This document shows positions 8,243 through 16,516 of a stretch of DNA of 64,000 bases, piece after piece. Position 1 is the first letter of the stretch. Every line of letters starts with the position of its first letter. The translations under genes and the position numbers were made by a program. The stretch comes from Candidatus Melainabacteria bacterium. GTDB taxonomy: Bacteria; Cyanobacteriota; Vampirovibrionia; Obscuribacterales; Obscuribacteraceae. The stretch is from positions 310,001 through 374,000 of the forward strand of contig JADJWK010000003.1 of NCBI GenBank assembly GCA_016716405.1, written 5' to 3'. The notes under the pieces are model-generated. The model was not told the DNA's origin. It ran no database searches and worked only from the letters and a program-made list of their open reading frames with translations.

Positions 8243-8478
8243 GACAGCATGTCACCGATCCCGAGATGTGCATTCAGTGCTCGGCTTGCGAGATGGCATG
8301 CCCGGTGAGAGCAATCGAATGTATTCTCGGCCGGTACTGTATCGACCACGATCTCTGCAAAGACTGCGGCAAGTGCATCAGGGACTGCCCCACCGGGGCG
8401 GTGGACTGCTTTATCGAAGTGAAGCGGATCTACGACCAGGAAGAGCAATCCACCTGGACGGTCTTACCTTCCGAATAA
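8239..8478 (+). CDS. BoxA-like 2[4Fe-4S] ferredoxin
   Basis: 79 residues with two CxxCxxCxxxCP clusters: CIQCSACEMACP and CKDCGKCIRDCP. The spacing and the ending CPTGAVD closely recall the ferredoxin domain at the N-terminus of BoxA, the reductase of benzoyl-CoA epoxidase; this comparison is from memory. It overlaps the upstream ferritin-fold gene by four bases, so it is the likely electron donor to that oxygenase. There is no flavoprotein reductase domain attached. The last 15 bases overlap the nuclease gene on the opposite strand. Confidence 0.85.
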   Translation: MRQHVTDPEMCIQCSACEMACPVRAIECILGRYCIDHDLCKDCGKCIRDCPTGAVDCFIEVKRIYDQEEQSTWTVLPSE

Positions 8479-8988
8479 TCGCTTGAACATACCGGTCTCT
8501 CCCCGGCGAAATTGCCAGGGCGGGGTCGGATCCGGATCGGACCAGAGACCCAGGTGCCGGGACCGGGCCAGGATCTCCCGGGTGGCTATCTGAATCTCTT
8601 CCGGCGCATACTGGCGCGACCACCAGGCAAGGCCGTTGCTGACCAGGAGATAGTTGAGGATGTCGCCGTTGTTCAGCTGGACATAGCCCACTGTCCGCCC
8701 GTAACGATCGCGGTCCACAGAAGTCACCTGGACTTTGCGGTTGAGGGCGATGGAGGCGGTGAATTCGGTGGCTTCTTTGCCGAAGGGCTGAAGCTTCTCC
8801 GGGCAGTCTATACCGAAGAGTCTCACCCGGAGCCGGGAGTCTCCGCACTTGATGGTGATGGTATCACCGTCTGCGATACCAACTACTTTGCCCTTGAGGA
8901 CGAGATTCGTGTCCGCCGGAACGGCGAATTGAAAGAAGCCGAAGAGAAACGCGATCAGTGCGATCGTGTATTTGGTGAGCCTTTTCAT
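8464..8988 (-). CDS. Secreted thermonuclease-family (SNase) nuclease
   Basis: Staphylococcal-nuclease-like protein that cleaves DNA or RNA in a calcium-dependent way. An N-terminal hydrophobic segment (LIAFLFGFFQFAVPA) is a signal peptide or anchor. The fold signatures are VVGIADGDTITI, the catalytic arginine region in RVRLFGIDCPE, the glutamate in FGKEATEF, and DRYGRTVGYV. All expected catalytic residues (Arg, Asp, Glu, Arg) appear present. The length is 174 residues, normal for the family. A strong ribosome site, AAAGGAG, precedes ATG 8988. It faces the ferredoxin gene tail to tail. Confidence 0.9.
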   Translation of the reverse strand: MKRLTKYTIALIAFLFGFFQFAVPADTNLVLKGKVVGIADGDTITIKCGDSRLRVRLFGIDCPEKLQPFGKEATEFTASIALNRKVQVTSVDRDRYGRTVGYVQLNNGDILNYLLVSNGLAWWSRQYAPEEIQIATREILARSRHLGLWSDPDPTPPWQFRRGETGMFKRLFGR

Positions 8989-9065
8989 GTTGCCAAGCTC
9001 CTTTCTGGCATGACTCTAATCGATCAAGCCCTGCTTGGCAAGCGGATCTCCGTTATCAGCCTCAT

Positions 9066-10262
9066 TCAGAAGCGCTGCACGACGGTGGTGACATAAGGTC
9101 CGAACTTATGCGCATCCAGCTCGCTGAGCCGGCTGAGAGCTTCCGGTCTGTCTTTCAGGTAGGCATCTAGAAAGGGCAGAGTGAGAGACATGACATAGTT
9201 GATTCTCTCTTTCCTGCCTGGAGTCTCGAAAGGCCTCTTGCCGATTCCGAGAACCGAGAGCAGATTGTCACCGGGCATCTCGGCGCCGTCAACCGGGCTC
9301 ACTCTGACGCCTTGATTTTCGACGGGGTCATCTCTGTCTCGCCCTCTTCCGAATCGGGGAAGGCGGACCGGTGAAAGAGAAAGGTTCGATCCCCGGAGAG
9401 CTTTTCGCATCTGGGCGAAGGACGGTCGGGGGATGACCGCCCTGTTAAGATCCACGCAGACCAGAAGACCGTCCTTGTCCTGCCGGGCAGCCAGGGCATT
9501 GCTTATTTTCTGCCGGTTCTTCTCGGCGCCGCTATTCTCGGCTGCTATATCGAGAACCATCATGGGTTTGTCAATCTTCTCGAAATCGAAGGAGCGATGC
9601 TCCGGCGAGCGAGACCTTCTATAATGCAATCTGCCTGTGATGGAGACGATCGCTTTGAGCCGCTCGTCCCGGCATTGGCAAGCCAGGGTCTCGGTGCTTC
9701 TGGCGCCTTCGAGGTGACCGACCAGGGCGACTCTTGTCGTGTCGGTCTTCTGTCTCAGTCCGGGGAGTCCATCGGCAAGCAAATCGATGGACTCGAGAAC
9801 CGTGTCGAGATCGGATGATCTTCTCTGAAGCTCTTTCGAGCTGACTTTATGGAGACTGGCGATTTTGAAGACCGAGACCTTCTGACCGGGTTCGATCCTG
9901 GTGGCCAGAGCATCGTCGTGGCTGGGCAGGATGCATACATAGCCGTGGCTCGCCCAGAAAGCAGCCAGGGGGCGGTAGTCTCTGCCGGAGGCTACGGCCG
10001 CATGAGAGACGATCACCACCGGATAAGAGCTGCCTTCCTGAAGCTCTCTGGGATAACAGATCTCCAGCTCGATTCTCTTTTTCTTCCCGCTATCCGAGAG
10101 CGAGATGCCGTCCGCCACCTCCACGGTGAGGGGACCGGCATCCGCTTCATCCACCGTCTCCACTCTGGTCTGCACCGAGCCGGAAAGAAGAGTCTCGGCT
10201 CCTGCAGCCAGAGGCATGAAGACCAGGGTTAACAGCACAAGAGTTTTCAGCATGCAAATCAT
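9066..10262 (-). CDS. Secreted alpha/beta-hydrolase-like protein, nucleophile replaced
   Basis: 398 residues from ATG 10262; ATG 10253 is an alternative. A signal peptide starts at MLKTLVLLTLVFMPLAAG. The following region (YPVVIVSHAAVASGRDYRPL, FWASHGYVCILPSHDD) is typical of the PAF-acetylhydrolase/dienelactone-hydrolase group. The nucleophile elbow, usually GHSxG, reads GHLEG, so the catalytic serine is a leucine and hydrolase activity is doubtful. A charged segment rich in Arg and Asp (GRGRDRDDPVE) follows. It may be a binding protein derived from a hydrolase. It stands alone between convergent and divergent neighbours. Confidence 0.6.
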   Translation of the reverse strand: MICMLKTLVLLTLVFMPLAAGAETLLSGSVQTRVETVDEADAGPLTVEVADGISLSDSGKKKRIELEICYPRELQEGSSYPVVIVSHAAVASGRDYRPLAAFWASHGYVCILPSHDDALATRIEPGQKVSVFKIASLHKVSSKELQRRSSDLDTVLESIDLLADGLPGLRQKTDTTRVALVGHLEGARSTETLACQCRDERLKAIVSITGRLHYRRSRSPEHRSFDFEKIDKPMMVLDIAAENSGAEKNRQKISNALAARQDKDGLLVCVDLNRAVIPRPSFAQMRKALRGSNLSLSPVRLPRFGRGRDRDDPVENQGVRVSPVDGAEMPGDNLLSVLGIGKRPFETPGRKERINYVMSLTLPFLDAYLKDRPEALSRLSELDAHKFGPYVTTVVQRF

Positions 10263-10318
10263 ATAAAAAGGAATAACCGGCACTCTGGAAAAAGTTGCGC
10301 CTTCGGCTCCCAAAAATG

Positions 10319-11137
10319 TTACCAGTGAGTGGCGCTGTCCTGGACGGTGTTGCTTCCCGAGCGGAAACGATCGGCTGCTCCGTAGTCGCCGCGGGACTCG
10401 GCGTCTCTTGCCCGGCGCTCCCAGTCGGGCATGGCGCTCGAGCTATTGCCTCCGCCGCCATCCACAGAATGATTGGAGCTCGGGCTCGATACCGAAAGAA
10501 GCCCGTAACGCTTGATGCACTCTTGAAATTCTCTTGCCTGCCTGGCATTGTCTGCCACGAACCATTTGCGTTGCTGCTCTCCGGCGCCCTGGATATGGGA
10601 AAGAAGGCTGCGGGCTTTCTCTTTCACTGCCGGGGAGCCGCTTTTGCAGAGAAGAGCGCGTTTGAGAACGATAGTGGCGGCCATATAGTTGTTTTTCGAA
10701 GCCAGCATCACAGCATCGAGATAGAACCAGGTGGGATTGTCCGGCTCCACTTTCTGCATCGACTTGTAGAGCTTGTTGAGCTCCATCCTTGCCTGGATCG
10801 AGTGAACGTCCCGGGCGCTGTCCGGGATACGCGCGACGATTTTTTTCTGCAATGTGATGGCGCGTCTTCCGATGGTCCCCAGAGAATCTCCCCCCATTCT
10901 GACCGAATTGAGAAATGACGGGTCTTTCGAGCAATTGAGAGCCTGTCCGATAGCGGCCCGGTAGCCCCGGGCGGCATCGTCCAGAAAACCCGATTGCTCC
11001 TGTTGCCGGGCTTGAATATAAGAGCTCTCGGCGTTCTTCATATAGAGACGCGAATAGCCCGGACTGGCCTGGCAGGCAGGCATCGCAGCAAAGACGAGCG
11101 AGAATATGAGAGTTGAGAGAGAAGTGGTCCGGATCAT
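10319..11137 (-). CDS. Secreted TPR-like protein of unknown function
   Basis: 272 residues with a signal peptide (SLSTLIFSLVFAAMPACQA). Helical repeats follow that look like degenerate tetratricopeptide units (YIQARQQEQSGFLDDAARGY, NPTWFYLDAVMLASKNNY). The C-terminal quarter is low-complexity, with a run of glycines and serines. MPAC just before the cleavage site might be a weak lipobox, but the residues are not the usual ones. It is divergent from the next gene, with 51 bases between the two start codons. No specific function can be proposed. Confidence 0.55.
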   Translation of the reverse strand: MIRTTSLSTLIFSLVFAAMPACQASPGYSRLYMKNAESSYIQARQQEQSGFLDDAARGYRAAIGQALNCSKDPSFLNSVRMGGDSLGTIGRRAITLQKKIVARIPDSARDVHSIQARMELNKLYKSMQKVEPDNPTWFYLDAVMLASKNNYMAATIVLKRALLCKSGSPAVKEKARSLLSHIQGAGEQQRKWFVADNARQAREFQECIKRYGLLSVSSPSSNHSVDGGGGNSSSAMPDWERRARDAESRGDYGAADRFRSGSNTVQDSATHW

Positions 11138-11175
11138 AGTCGTCTCTCGAGAATTCCCAATAGGGTATCACATGC

Positions 11176-11181
11176 TAAACT
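11176..11181 (+). promoter_or_regulatory. Extended -10 box TGCTAAACT before 11189
   Basis: TAAACT with an upstream TGn extension (11173-11175) ends 7 bases before ATG 11189, with no ribosome site. This is a likely leaderless start, much like the arrangement at 5840 and 41190. Confidence 0.4.
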
Positions 11182-11188
11182 GGCAGCC

Positions 11189-12016
11189 ATGAGACTTTCG
11201 ACCGGAATCGCTTTTTTCTGCTTCTTCCTGCTCAGCCTTGCGCTGCCTGCACTGGCGGGGATCGAGCCGCGCCTCCAGGGGGACTGGATGATGGAGAGCG
11301 CCAGTCCTCAGAAGACTGTTTTCCATGTCATGGCGGATGGACGCTACCGGACTACCCTGGGGAGCGCCTCTCTGGAGACAGGCAAGTTCGACGCTCTCGA
11401 TGGAAAGTGGTCGGTGCGCTCGGATGTCGGTCGAACCGATACAGGCACTTTTTCGCTTCTGGGCGATATGCTTACTCTCAGAAGCAGCGCCGGCATCACC
11501 ACCCAGTGGAAGCGTGTCGGAGCGGCACCCGGTCCGGGCCTTCAGGCGACGGTCTCGACCGGCTCGACTTATTCTCCGGCTCCGGCGTCGGGATCGGTGC
11601 CGACCGCCCCCAGCCTCGACAGCGTCATGAAGGTCGCCCAGACCGGTGCCACCATAGCCAATGCTGCCCGGGGCTTTCGTGGCGGTGTCAAAACCGGCAT
11701 CGCCGGGATGCTGACGGCGGCGCAGCAAGCTGCTGCCATTAATCAGAATATCCAGAAGTCAACTGTTCCTGGCTCCGGCTCCGTGACCGGGATGGGGACC
11801 GGCAAATCGAGTCCTCAGAATTCGAGTTCTCTACAGGATCAGTTCAATAAGGAACAGCTCGGCTCCCTCGCTCCGGCGACCCCGGTCAATGTCAATCCGC
11901 AAGCCGACGAGACCACCGAATATGGTGTTGCCTCTTTCGAGACAAGAGCGAGAGGACCCCTGCATGTCACCAGGCTCTCGATCTTCGAGCGCGAAAAGGG
12001 CATCACCGAGTACTGA
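11189..12016 (+). CDS. Secreted protein with lipocalin-like N-terminal domain
   Basis: 275 residues. The signal peptide ends at LALPALAG. The next part (RLQGDWMMESA, FHVMADGRYRTTL, DALDGKWSVRSD, LTLRSS) resembles small beta-barrel domains of the lipocalin-like, lipoprotein type that begin with a G-x-W motif. The second half is low-complexity and rich in Ser, Gly, Thr and Pro, with a helical glycine-alanine stretch (VKTGIAGMLTAAQQ). No enzymatic motif is seen. The gene starts right after an extended -10 box and ends 29 bases before DUF1152. Confidence 0.5.
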   Translation: MRLSTGIAFFCFFLLSLALPALAGIEPRLQGDWMMESASPQKTVFHVMADGRYRTTLGSASLETGKFDALDGKWSVRSDVGRTDTGTFSLLGDMLTLRSSAGITTQWKRVGAAPGPGLQATVSTGSTYSPAPASGSVPTAPSLDSVMKVAQTGATIANAARGFRGGVKTGIAGMLTAAQQAAAINQNIQKSTVPGSGSVTGMGTGKSSPQNSSSLQDQFNKEQLGSLAPATPVNVNPQADETTEYGVASFETRARGPLHVTRLSIFEREKGITEY

Positions 12017-12045
12017 CCTAGTTAAGAATCCCGGGAGATTGGACA

Positions 12046-13023
12046 ATGCTTCAACCGGCTTTTCTGAGGAAGCTTTCGCAGTCGAAATCGGTGCTTCTCT
12101 GCGGTGCCGGTGGTGGCTTCGATATATTTTGCGGTCTACCGTTGTTCTTTGCTCTGCGGGAGGCGGGTGTCCAGGTGAATCTGGCGAATCTCTCATTCTC
12201 GCTCGGGCGGGAAGCGGTGACCGGGCGACGCATCGGAAATCATGTTACGGAGGTTACCGCTTCTTCTTACGGCGATGAATACTATTTCCCTGAGGGATAT
12301 CTCAGCCAGTGGTTCTGTAGAAAGCGCATGGATACGTCGATCTACTGTATTCCGCCCATGTCGAGCGGAGGTATTCATGAAGCATACATGGATCTCAAGG
12401 CTCATATCGGATTCGATACCATTGCCCTGATCGATGGTGGAATCGATTCTGTCTTGCGCGGCGATGAGTCGATGATAGGCACTCCGGTCGAGGACATGTC
12501 TTCTCTTGCAGCGGTGGTGAGAATGGAGGACGTATCCAGTATCTTGATATGCCTCGGATTCGGTGCCGAGACCGATGTTTGCCACGCACATGCGTTGGAG
12601 ACTCTTGCTCATCTGATCAAGTCTAATGCTTTCCTCGGAGCCTCCTCTCTGACCAGCGACATGCCTGAGGTGAAGCTGTTTATGGAGGCGACCGAGTATG
12701 TTTTCCAGGAGATGCGAGGTTACGAGAGTGTAATTTGCAGCTCGGTAATCGCAGCCCTGCAAGGAAATTACGGCGACCATCACCATACGAGGAGAACTGT
12801 CAGCAGCAGGCTCTGGATCAATCCCCTGATGATCTTCTACTGGGGATTCGATCCGGAGCGGGTAGCTCGTGAAGTTCTATACATGGAAGGCATCAGCCGG
12901 GCTGAGTCCCTCGAGGAGGTTTCTAAGACTATCCGTAAATTCCGTGCCGGAATTGCCCTGCGCAGTGTGTCTTCCCTTCCCGTGCGGCCTGGAGAGGAAG
13001 ATACCGGCTTTCAAAAGGAGTAA
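12046..13023 (+). CDS. DUF1152 family protein
   Basis: 325 residues with the DUF1152 hallmark near the N-terminus, LLCGAGGGFDIFCGLP, a glycine-rich nucleotide-binding-like loop. Further conserved parts are ALIDGGIDSVLRGDE and the GFGAETDVCHAHALE segment. Family members are cytosolic and uncharacterised. A ribosome site GGGAGA precedes ATG 12046. The C-terminus overlaps the oppositely oriented thioredoxin-like gene by 13 bases. Activity is unknown; a Rossmann-like nucleotide-binding role is plausible from the loop. Confidence 0.7.
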   Translation: MLQPAFLRKLSQSKSVLLCGAGGGFDIFCGLPLFFALREAGVQVNLANLSFSLGREAVTGRRIGNHVTEVTASSYGDEYYFPEGYLSQWFCRKRMDTSIYCIPPMSSGGIHEAYMDLKAHIGFDTIALIDGGIDSVLRGDESMIGTPVEDMSSLAAVVRMEDVSSILICLGFGAETDVCHAHALETLAHLIKSNAFLGASSLTSDMPEVKLFMEATEYVFQEMRGYESVICSSVIAALQGNYGDHHHTRRTVSSRLWINPLMIFYWGFDPERVAREVLYMEGISRAESLEEVSKTIRKFRAGIALRSVSSLPVRPGEEDTGFQKE

Positions 13024-13871
13024 GAGATCTCTTTATCTACACCCAGATAGGGATCGGTGAGGTCGGCATGGAGGATGTCCCTGTAGAGCTCTATCTTGAT
13101 GCTCTCCGGGGTGACCGGGCGGGATTGCAGGATCCTGTGGATTTGCATGCGCCGGCTTGATTCATTGATGCGGCTGTCGGTGAGCAGCTCGCCGAAGATA
13201 CCGCTGAATCCGACCGGTAGTGTAGCCGGGACCGGCTCATGGGCTTTGCGGAGCTGCTCGCGGTGATAAGCGAACATGGCTTCTTTCCGGCCGCCGGTCT
13301 GTGCCAGGGCGCCGGCGATTGCCTCGAGCTGGGCACGATATTGAGCGGGATCATAGATGCCGGGCAGGATGTCGAAAACCATCCCCTGAATCGTACAGAT
13401 ATAGGTCGCGATGTTGCCGTGCAGGGTCCGGGTGACTTTCCTGCCGTTACCGAAATCGATCTCGACTTTCGGGACCGGCCTCACCGAAACCCAGACGGGC
13501 TCGAAAGTGGCGTTTATATAATCGGCTATGTCTTTCCTCGAGAACAGCACGGTTCTCGCCAGGCGTGCGTTCGTTCAGCAGAATCGATCGTCGAGGTTGC
13601 CCATGAGATGAAAGACCATGACCGGCTTGCCCGATCGGTTGGCGGCCTCGGTGGCCAGCTTCATTTCGGCGTGCCATTTCACCAGACCGGCGGAGACTTT
13701 TCCCGGGGCCACTTCCATGGTGCGCTCCCGCAAGAGGGTCTTGACCGGTCGTTCGATGACCATTTTAGACATGTCGGCTGGATTGATAGGCTTCTGATCC
13801 CTGGCGAGGACCGGGGTCGTGGTGACAAGAAGCGCCAGAGAGCCTGCTCTCAAAAAGGAATCGAGTTTCAT
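13011..13871 (-). CDS. Probable exported thioredoxin-like selenoprotein (in-frame UGA, residue 99)
   Basis: Two same-frame segments, 13871-13578 and 13574-13011, are separated only by one TGA codon at 13575-13577. Read through, the product has 286 residues: a signal peptide (LALLVTTTPVLA), then a thioredoxin-like region with KWHAEMKLATEAANRSGKPV, beta strand VMVFHL, and the motif F-C-U-T-N-A-R at the redox-loop position, followed by TVLFSRKDIADYINATFEPV. Such thioredoxin-like proteins normally have a Cys in this loop, so Sec is chemically sensible. A hairpin starts three bases after the UGA. UGA is an ordinary stop elsewhere in this window. The alternatives are a nonsense mutation or reinitiation at GTG 13550. 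Confidence 0.65.
13542..13572 (-). promoter_or_regulatory. Candidate bacterial SECIS hairpin after the UGA
   Basis: On the mRNA, GAAC plus GCACG pair with CGUGC plus GUUC, nine base pairs with one bulged U on the 3' side. The 12-nt top can fold further (CU with AG) to leave a GGCG tetraloop. The GG sits at positions 18-19 counted from the U of UGA, near the lower limit of the usual UGA-to-loop distance. Bacterial SECIS elements lie within the coding region just after UGA and need a G early in the apical loop, as here. Confidence 0.5.
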
Positions 13872-13949
13872 ATGAGTCCCCGGATTAAAACGCCGACGAT
13901 CTCATTTTTCCATTGTCTGAATCTGATCGCTCCGGGGTTTTCCCTGAAC

Positions 13950-15569
13950 TCAGACTTTGATTTTGCCTTTTTTCCTGTCCTTGAGAATTTCACGGGCGGC
14001 ATTATAGCCCGGTGCCCCCATGACCCCGCCGCCGGGATGAGTGCCCGAGCCGCAGAGATAGAGATTGTCCACCGGAGTGCGGTAACGAGCCCAGCCCGGC
14101 ACCGGTCTCATGAAGAAGAGCTGGTCGAGACCCATATCGCCATGGAAGAGGCTGCCACCGGTGAGATTGTATTCGGTCTCCATATCCATGGCCGAGATAG
14201 CCTGGCGGTGGATGATGATGTCTTTGATGTTGGGAGCGTACTCGGCAAGCAAGTCGATACAACGATCGGCGAATTTGTTCTTGAGCTCGTCGTTCCACTC
14301 CAGCCCGTCCCGGAGCTTGTAGGGAGCGTACTGAACGAACATGCACATGATGTGCTTGCCTTCAGGCGCTATGCTGTCGTCGTAGGCGGTGGGGATGGTG
14401 CACTCGAGCATGGGGCCCCGAGACGGCTCGCCTCTCTGGGCGTCTTCCCAGGCTTTGTCCATATAATCCATAGAAGGGCAGATATGAATGGTGGTCCTGT
14501 GAGGATCGCCGATTTCACCATCGGGAGTGGGAAATGCTTTGAACTGCGGCAGGCCGTCGAGAGCCAGGTTGATCTTGAAAGATGATCCGAGACACTTGGA
14601 GCCTTCCACCTGGGCCCGGAACTCCGAATCGATGGAGCTGCCGTTCAGGAGCTTGAGGAAAGTCCGTTTGGGATCGGCGTTGGAGATGACGATGTCCGAG
14701 GTGAACTCGCGACCGTCATCGAGGACGGCTCCGCAGGCGCGGTCGTTCTTGATGGTTATGTGAGAGACCCCGACACCGGTGAGAATCTCGGCATTATGCG
14801 CTTCGGCGGAGCGAGCCAGAGCGGTGCTGATCCCGCCCATGCCGCCGCGGACGAAGCCCCAGAGACCGCGCTGACCGGCAGCGTCGCCCATGACGTGGTG
14901 CAGCAGGATATAAGCCGTACCCGGGGTGGAAGGACCGCCATTGGTGCCGATCACTCCGTCGGTGGCAAGAGTCGTCTTGATCTCTTCCGATTCGAAGCGC
15001 TCGTCGAGATAGTCTTTGACGCTCTGGGTCATGACCCGCACCAGGCGAGGCAACTCGCCGTCATTGAGAGCCAGGGTATGGAGCCCGAGAGAGCCGAGCT
15101 TGACCATGTCGCTGAAGCGCCGGCGGACGATATTGGGCGGAGTCTCCACCAGGAGCTGCTCGATCCATTCGGCGAGCCGCTCCAGCTCGCGCTCGTATTT
15201 CGGGAAATATTCGGCGTCCTTTTTCGAGAATTTGGCGATCTGCTCCTGAGTCTTTTTCATGTCCTGGTAGAAAAAGATATGCCTGCCGTCCGGGAATGCC
15301 GTGAAAAAGGACGGGTTCTTCGGATAGATGTGATAGCCGAATCGTCTCAGCTCCAGGTCTTCGACGATATTTTTCATCAGCAGAGAGCAGAGATAGGATA
15401 GGGTGGATACTTTGTAGCCCGGCCAGACTTCCTCGGTTACGCAGGCACCACCCACGACATCACGCTTTTCGAGAACCAGCACGCTCAGGCCGGCTCTTGC
15501 CAGGTATCCGGCAGTGACAAGGCCGTTATGCCCGGCGCCTATGATAATGGCATCATAATGCTTTGACAT
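13950..15569 (-). CDS. CrtI/PYROXD2-like FAD-dependent oxidoreductase
   Basis: 539 residues. The N-terminal dinucleotide-binding motif is IIIGAGHNGLVTAGYLARAG followed by LEKRDVVGGAC, and the C-terminus has the second FAD-binding stretch (NLYLCGSGTHPGGGVMGAPG). This belongs to the phytoene-desaturase superfamily and looks closest to the PYROXD2-type group, which is poorly characterised, rather than to true carotene desaturases. It is likely a soluble or peripheral flavoenzyme. No other carotenoid biosynthesis gene is adjacent, although a carotenoid oxygenase is found at 55654-57072. Confidence 0.85.
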   Translation of the reverse strand: MSKHYDAIIIGAGHNGLVTAGYLARAGLSVLVLEKRDVVGGACVTEEVWPGYKVSTLSYLCSLLMKNIVEDLELRRFGYHIYPKNPSFFTAFPDGRHIFFYQDMKKTQEQIAKFSKKDAEYFPKYERELERLAEWIEQLLVETPPNIVRRRFSDMVKLGSLGLHTLALNDGELPRLVRVMTQSVKDYLDERFESEEIKTTLATDGVIGTNGGPSTPGTAYILLHHVMGDAAGQRGLWGFVRGGMGGISTALARSAEAHNAEILTGVGVSHITIKNDRACGAVLDDGREFTSDIVISNADPKRTFLKLLNGSSIDSEFRAQVEGSKCLGSSFKINLALDGLPQFKAFPTPDGEIGDPHRTTIHICPSMDYMDKAWEDAQRGEPSRGPMLECTIPTAYDDSIAPEGKHIMCMFVQYAPYKLRDGLEWNDELKNKFADRCIDLLAEYAPNIKDIIIHRQAISAMDMETEYNLTGGSLFHGDMGLDQLFFMRPVPGWARYRTPVDNLYLCGSGTHPGGGVMGAPGYNAAREILKDRKKGKIKV

Positions 15570-15645
15570 GACAACTCAAGACCTCTCAGTCGCAAAATAC
15601 ATATCTCTAGAAGTCGTTCAGTATGACATATTTAGACTGGCTGAG

Positions 15646-15960
15646 TCATTGTGATACTTTCGATATGGCATAACGCCCGATCAGGTCGAAACTCTCATCG
15701 AGCAGACGAACTCTGTCCACGGCAGCGGCGAGCTTGCCGCGAGGATTGAACGCCGACGAGAACGAGCAGAGCTCGACCTGCCAGCCTTTTCTCTTGGCTT
15801 CTTCCGCCAGATATTCCAATAAGGTCTCGAAATCGAGCCTCCAGGTGGTGTCGGTAGGCTCGATATCATGTCCTCCCACCAGACCCTTGTCCCAGGCCGA
15901 GAATTTCATGCCTTCTATGAACAGGTTGGAGTTGTCTACAAGGATCACGCAGCTTTTCAT
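15646..15960 (-). CDS. Short NYN/PIN-like domain protein
   Basis: 104 residues starting VILVDNSNLFIEG, which is the first acidic motif of NYN-type nucleases (PIN-like fold). The rest (LDFETLLEYLAEEAKRKGWQ, VELCSFSSAFN) agrees with the first half of such a fold. A complete NYN domain needs further acidic residues downstream, roughly 150 residues in total, and those are missing here. It may be a truncated gene. The frame continues for a further dozen codons after the TGA without adding a domain. A good ribosome site (AGAGGAG) precedes ATG 15960. Confidence 0.5.
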   Translation of the reverse strand: MKSCVILVDNSNLFIEGMKFSAWDKGLVGGHDIEPTDTTWRLDFETLLEYLAEEAKRKGWQVELCSFSSAFNPRGKLAAAVDRVRLLDESFDLIGRYAISKVSQ

Positions 15961-16036
15961 AATTCTCCTCTTGGGAACCTTCTAATAAATCGCCCTCTCC
16001 GGTAAGCCTTCTAGAGGTTAGCGAGAGGCTGGACAG

Positions 16037-16399
16037 ATGAACATCGAAGTAAGAGACATACCGGGCATCAGCTTTCGGATGAATGTCGATGACTTCACCG
16101 GTAGTATCAATGAGCTCGAGTACGAGGATCTGGGCAGCTCCGCCGTCTTTCTGATCAGAAAGGCCGGCGAGTTTCCTTATCCCCTCTGGAAGGCAGTCCG
16201 GGTAAGAGAGGCCGCTGATACTGTCGATCAGTCGGCTGCTTCGATGACCTTCCCGAAATACATAGCAGATCTGCGTTTCGACGAAGCCGCCCGGGTTCTC
16301 ACCCTGGCTGACCGCAATCTCGAGCACCGCTGGATCATCAATGCCGACGGCAGTCTCGACGTCCTCGGGCAGCCGGGCCGGAGACAAAGACTTTCCTGA
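16037..16399 (+). CDS. Small hypothetical protein
   Basis: 120 residues, no signal peptide or membrane segment, mixed alpha/beta composition (ISFRMNVDDFTGSINELEY, LDVLGQPGRRQRL). The start ATG 16037 follows a purine-rich GAGAGG. A strong inverted repeat at 16420-16450 right after the stop codon marks the end of its transcript, so it is probably a single-gene unit. No family was recognised. Confidence 0.55.
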   Translation: MNIEVRDIPGISFRMNVDDFTGSINELEYEDLGSSAVFLIRKAGEFPYPLWKAVRVREAADTVDQSAASMTFPKYIADLRFDEAARVLTLADRNLEHRWIINADGSLDVLGQPGRRQRLS

Positions 16400-16419
16400 A
16401 GCGAAATGCAAACGGGATC

Positions 16420-16450
16420 GGAGCGGTCGGGAAAATTTCCCGGCCGCTCC
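16420..16450 (+). terminator. Strong hairpin, likely transcription terminator
   Basis: Two 15-base arms, GGAGCGGTCGGGAAA and TTTCCCGGCCGCTCC, pair with a single T-G wobble around a one-base centre, followed by TTATTT. It sits 20 bases after the stop of 16037-16399. Its position also argues that the following large gene starts downstream of it, at 16517. Confidence 0.65.
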
Positions 16451-16516
16451 TTATTTCAAAGAGGCGCGCAAGCTCTCAATGTGAGAAACTTGAATTCTTC
16501 CAACTTCTGGGGGTAC

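Noticed and set aside
15610..15648. Second UGA read-through at the end of the NYN-like gene
   Set aside because: Only about a dozen codons follow before a stop, no domain continues, and no Cys or hairpin context is seen.
16406..16516. Longer N-terminus for the RPH-like protein
   Set aside because: It would run through the hairpin terminator, and the conserved family start begins at 16517.
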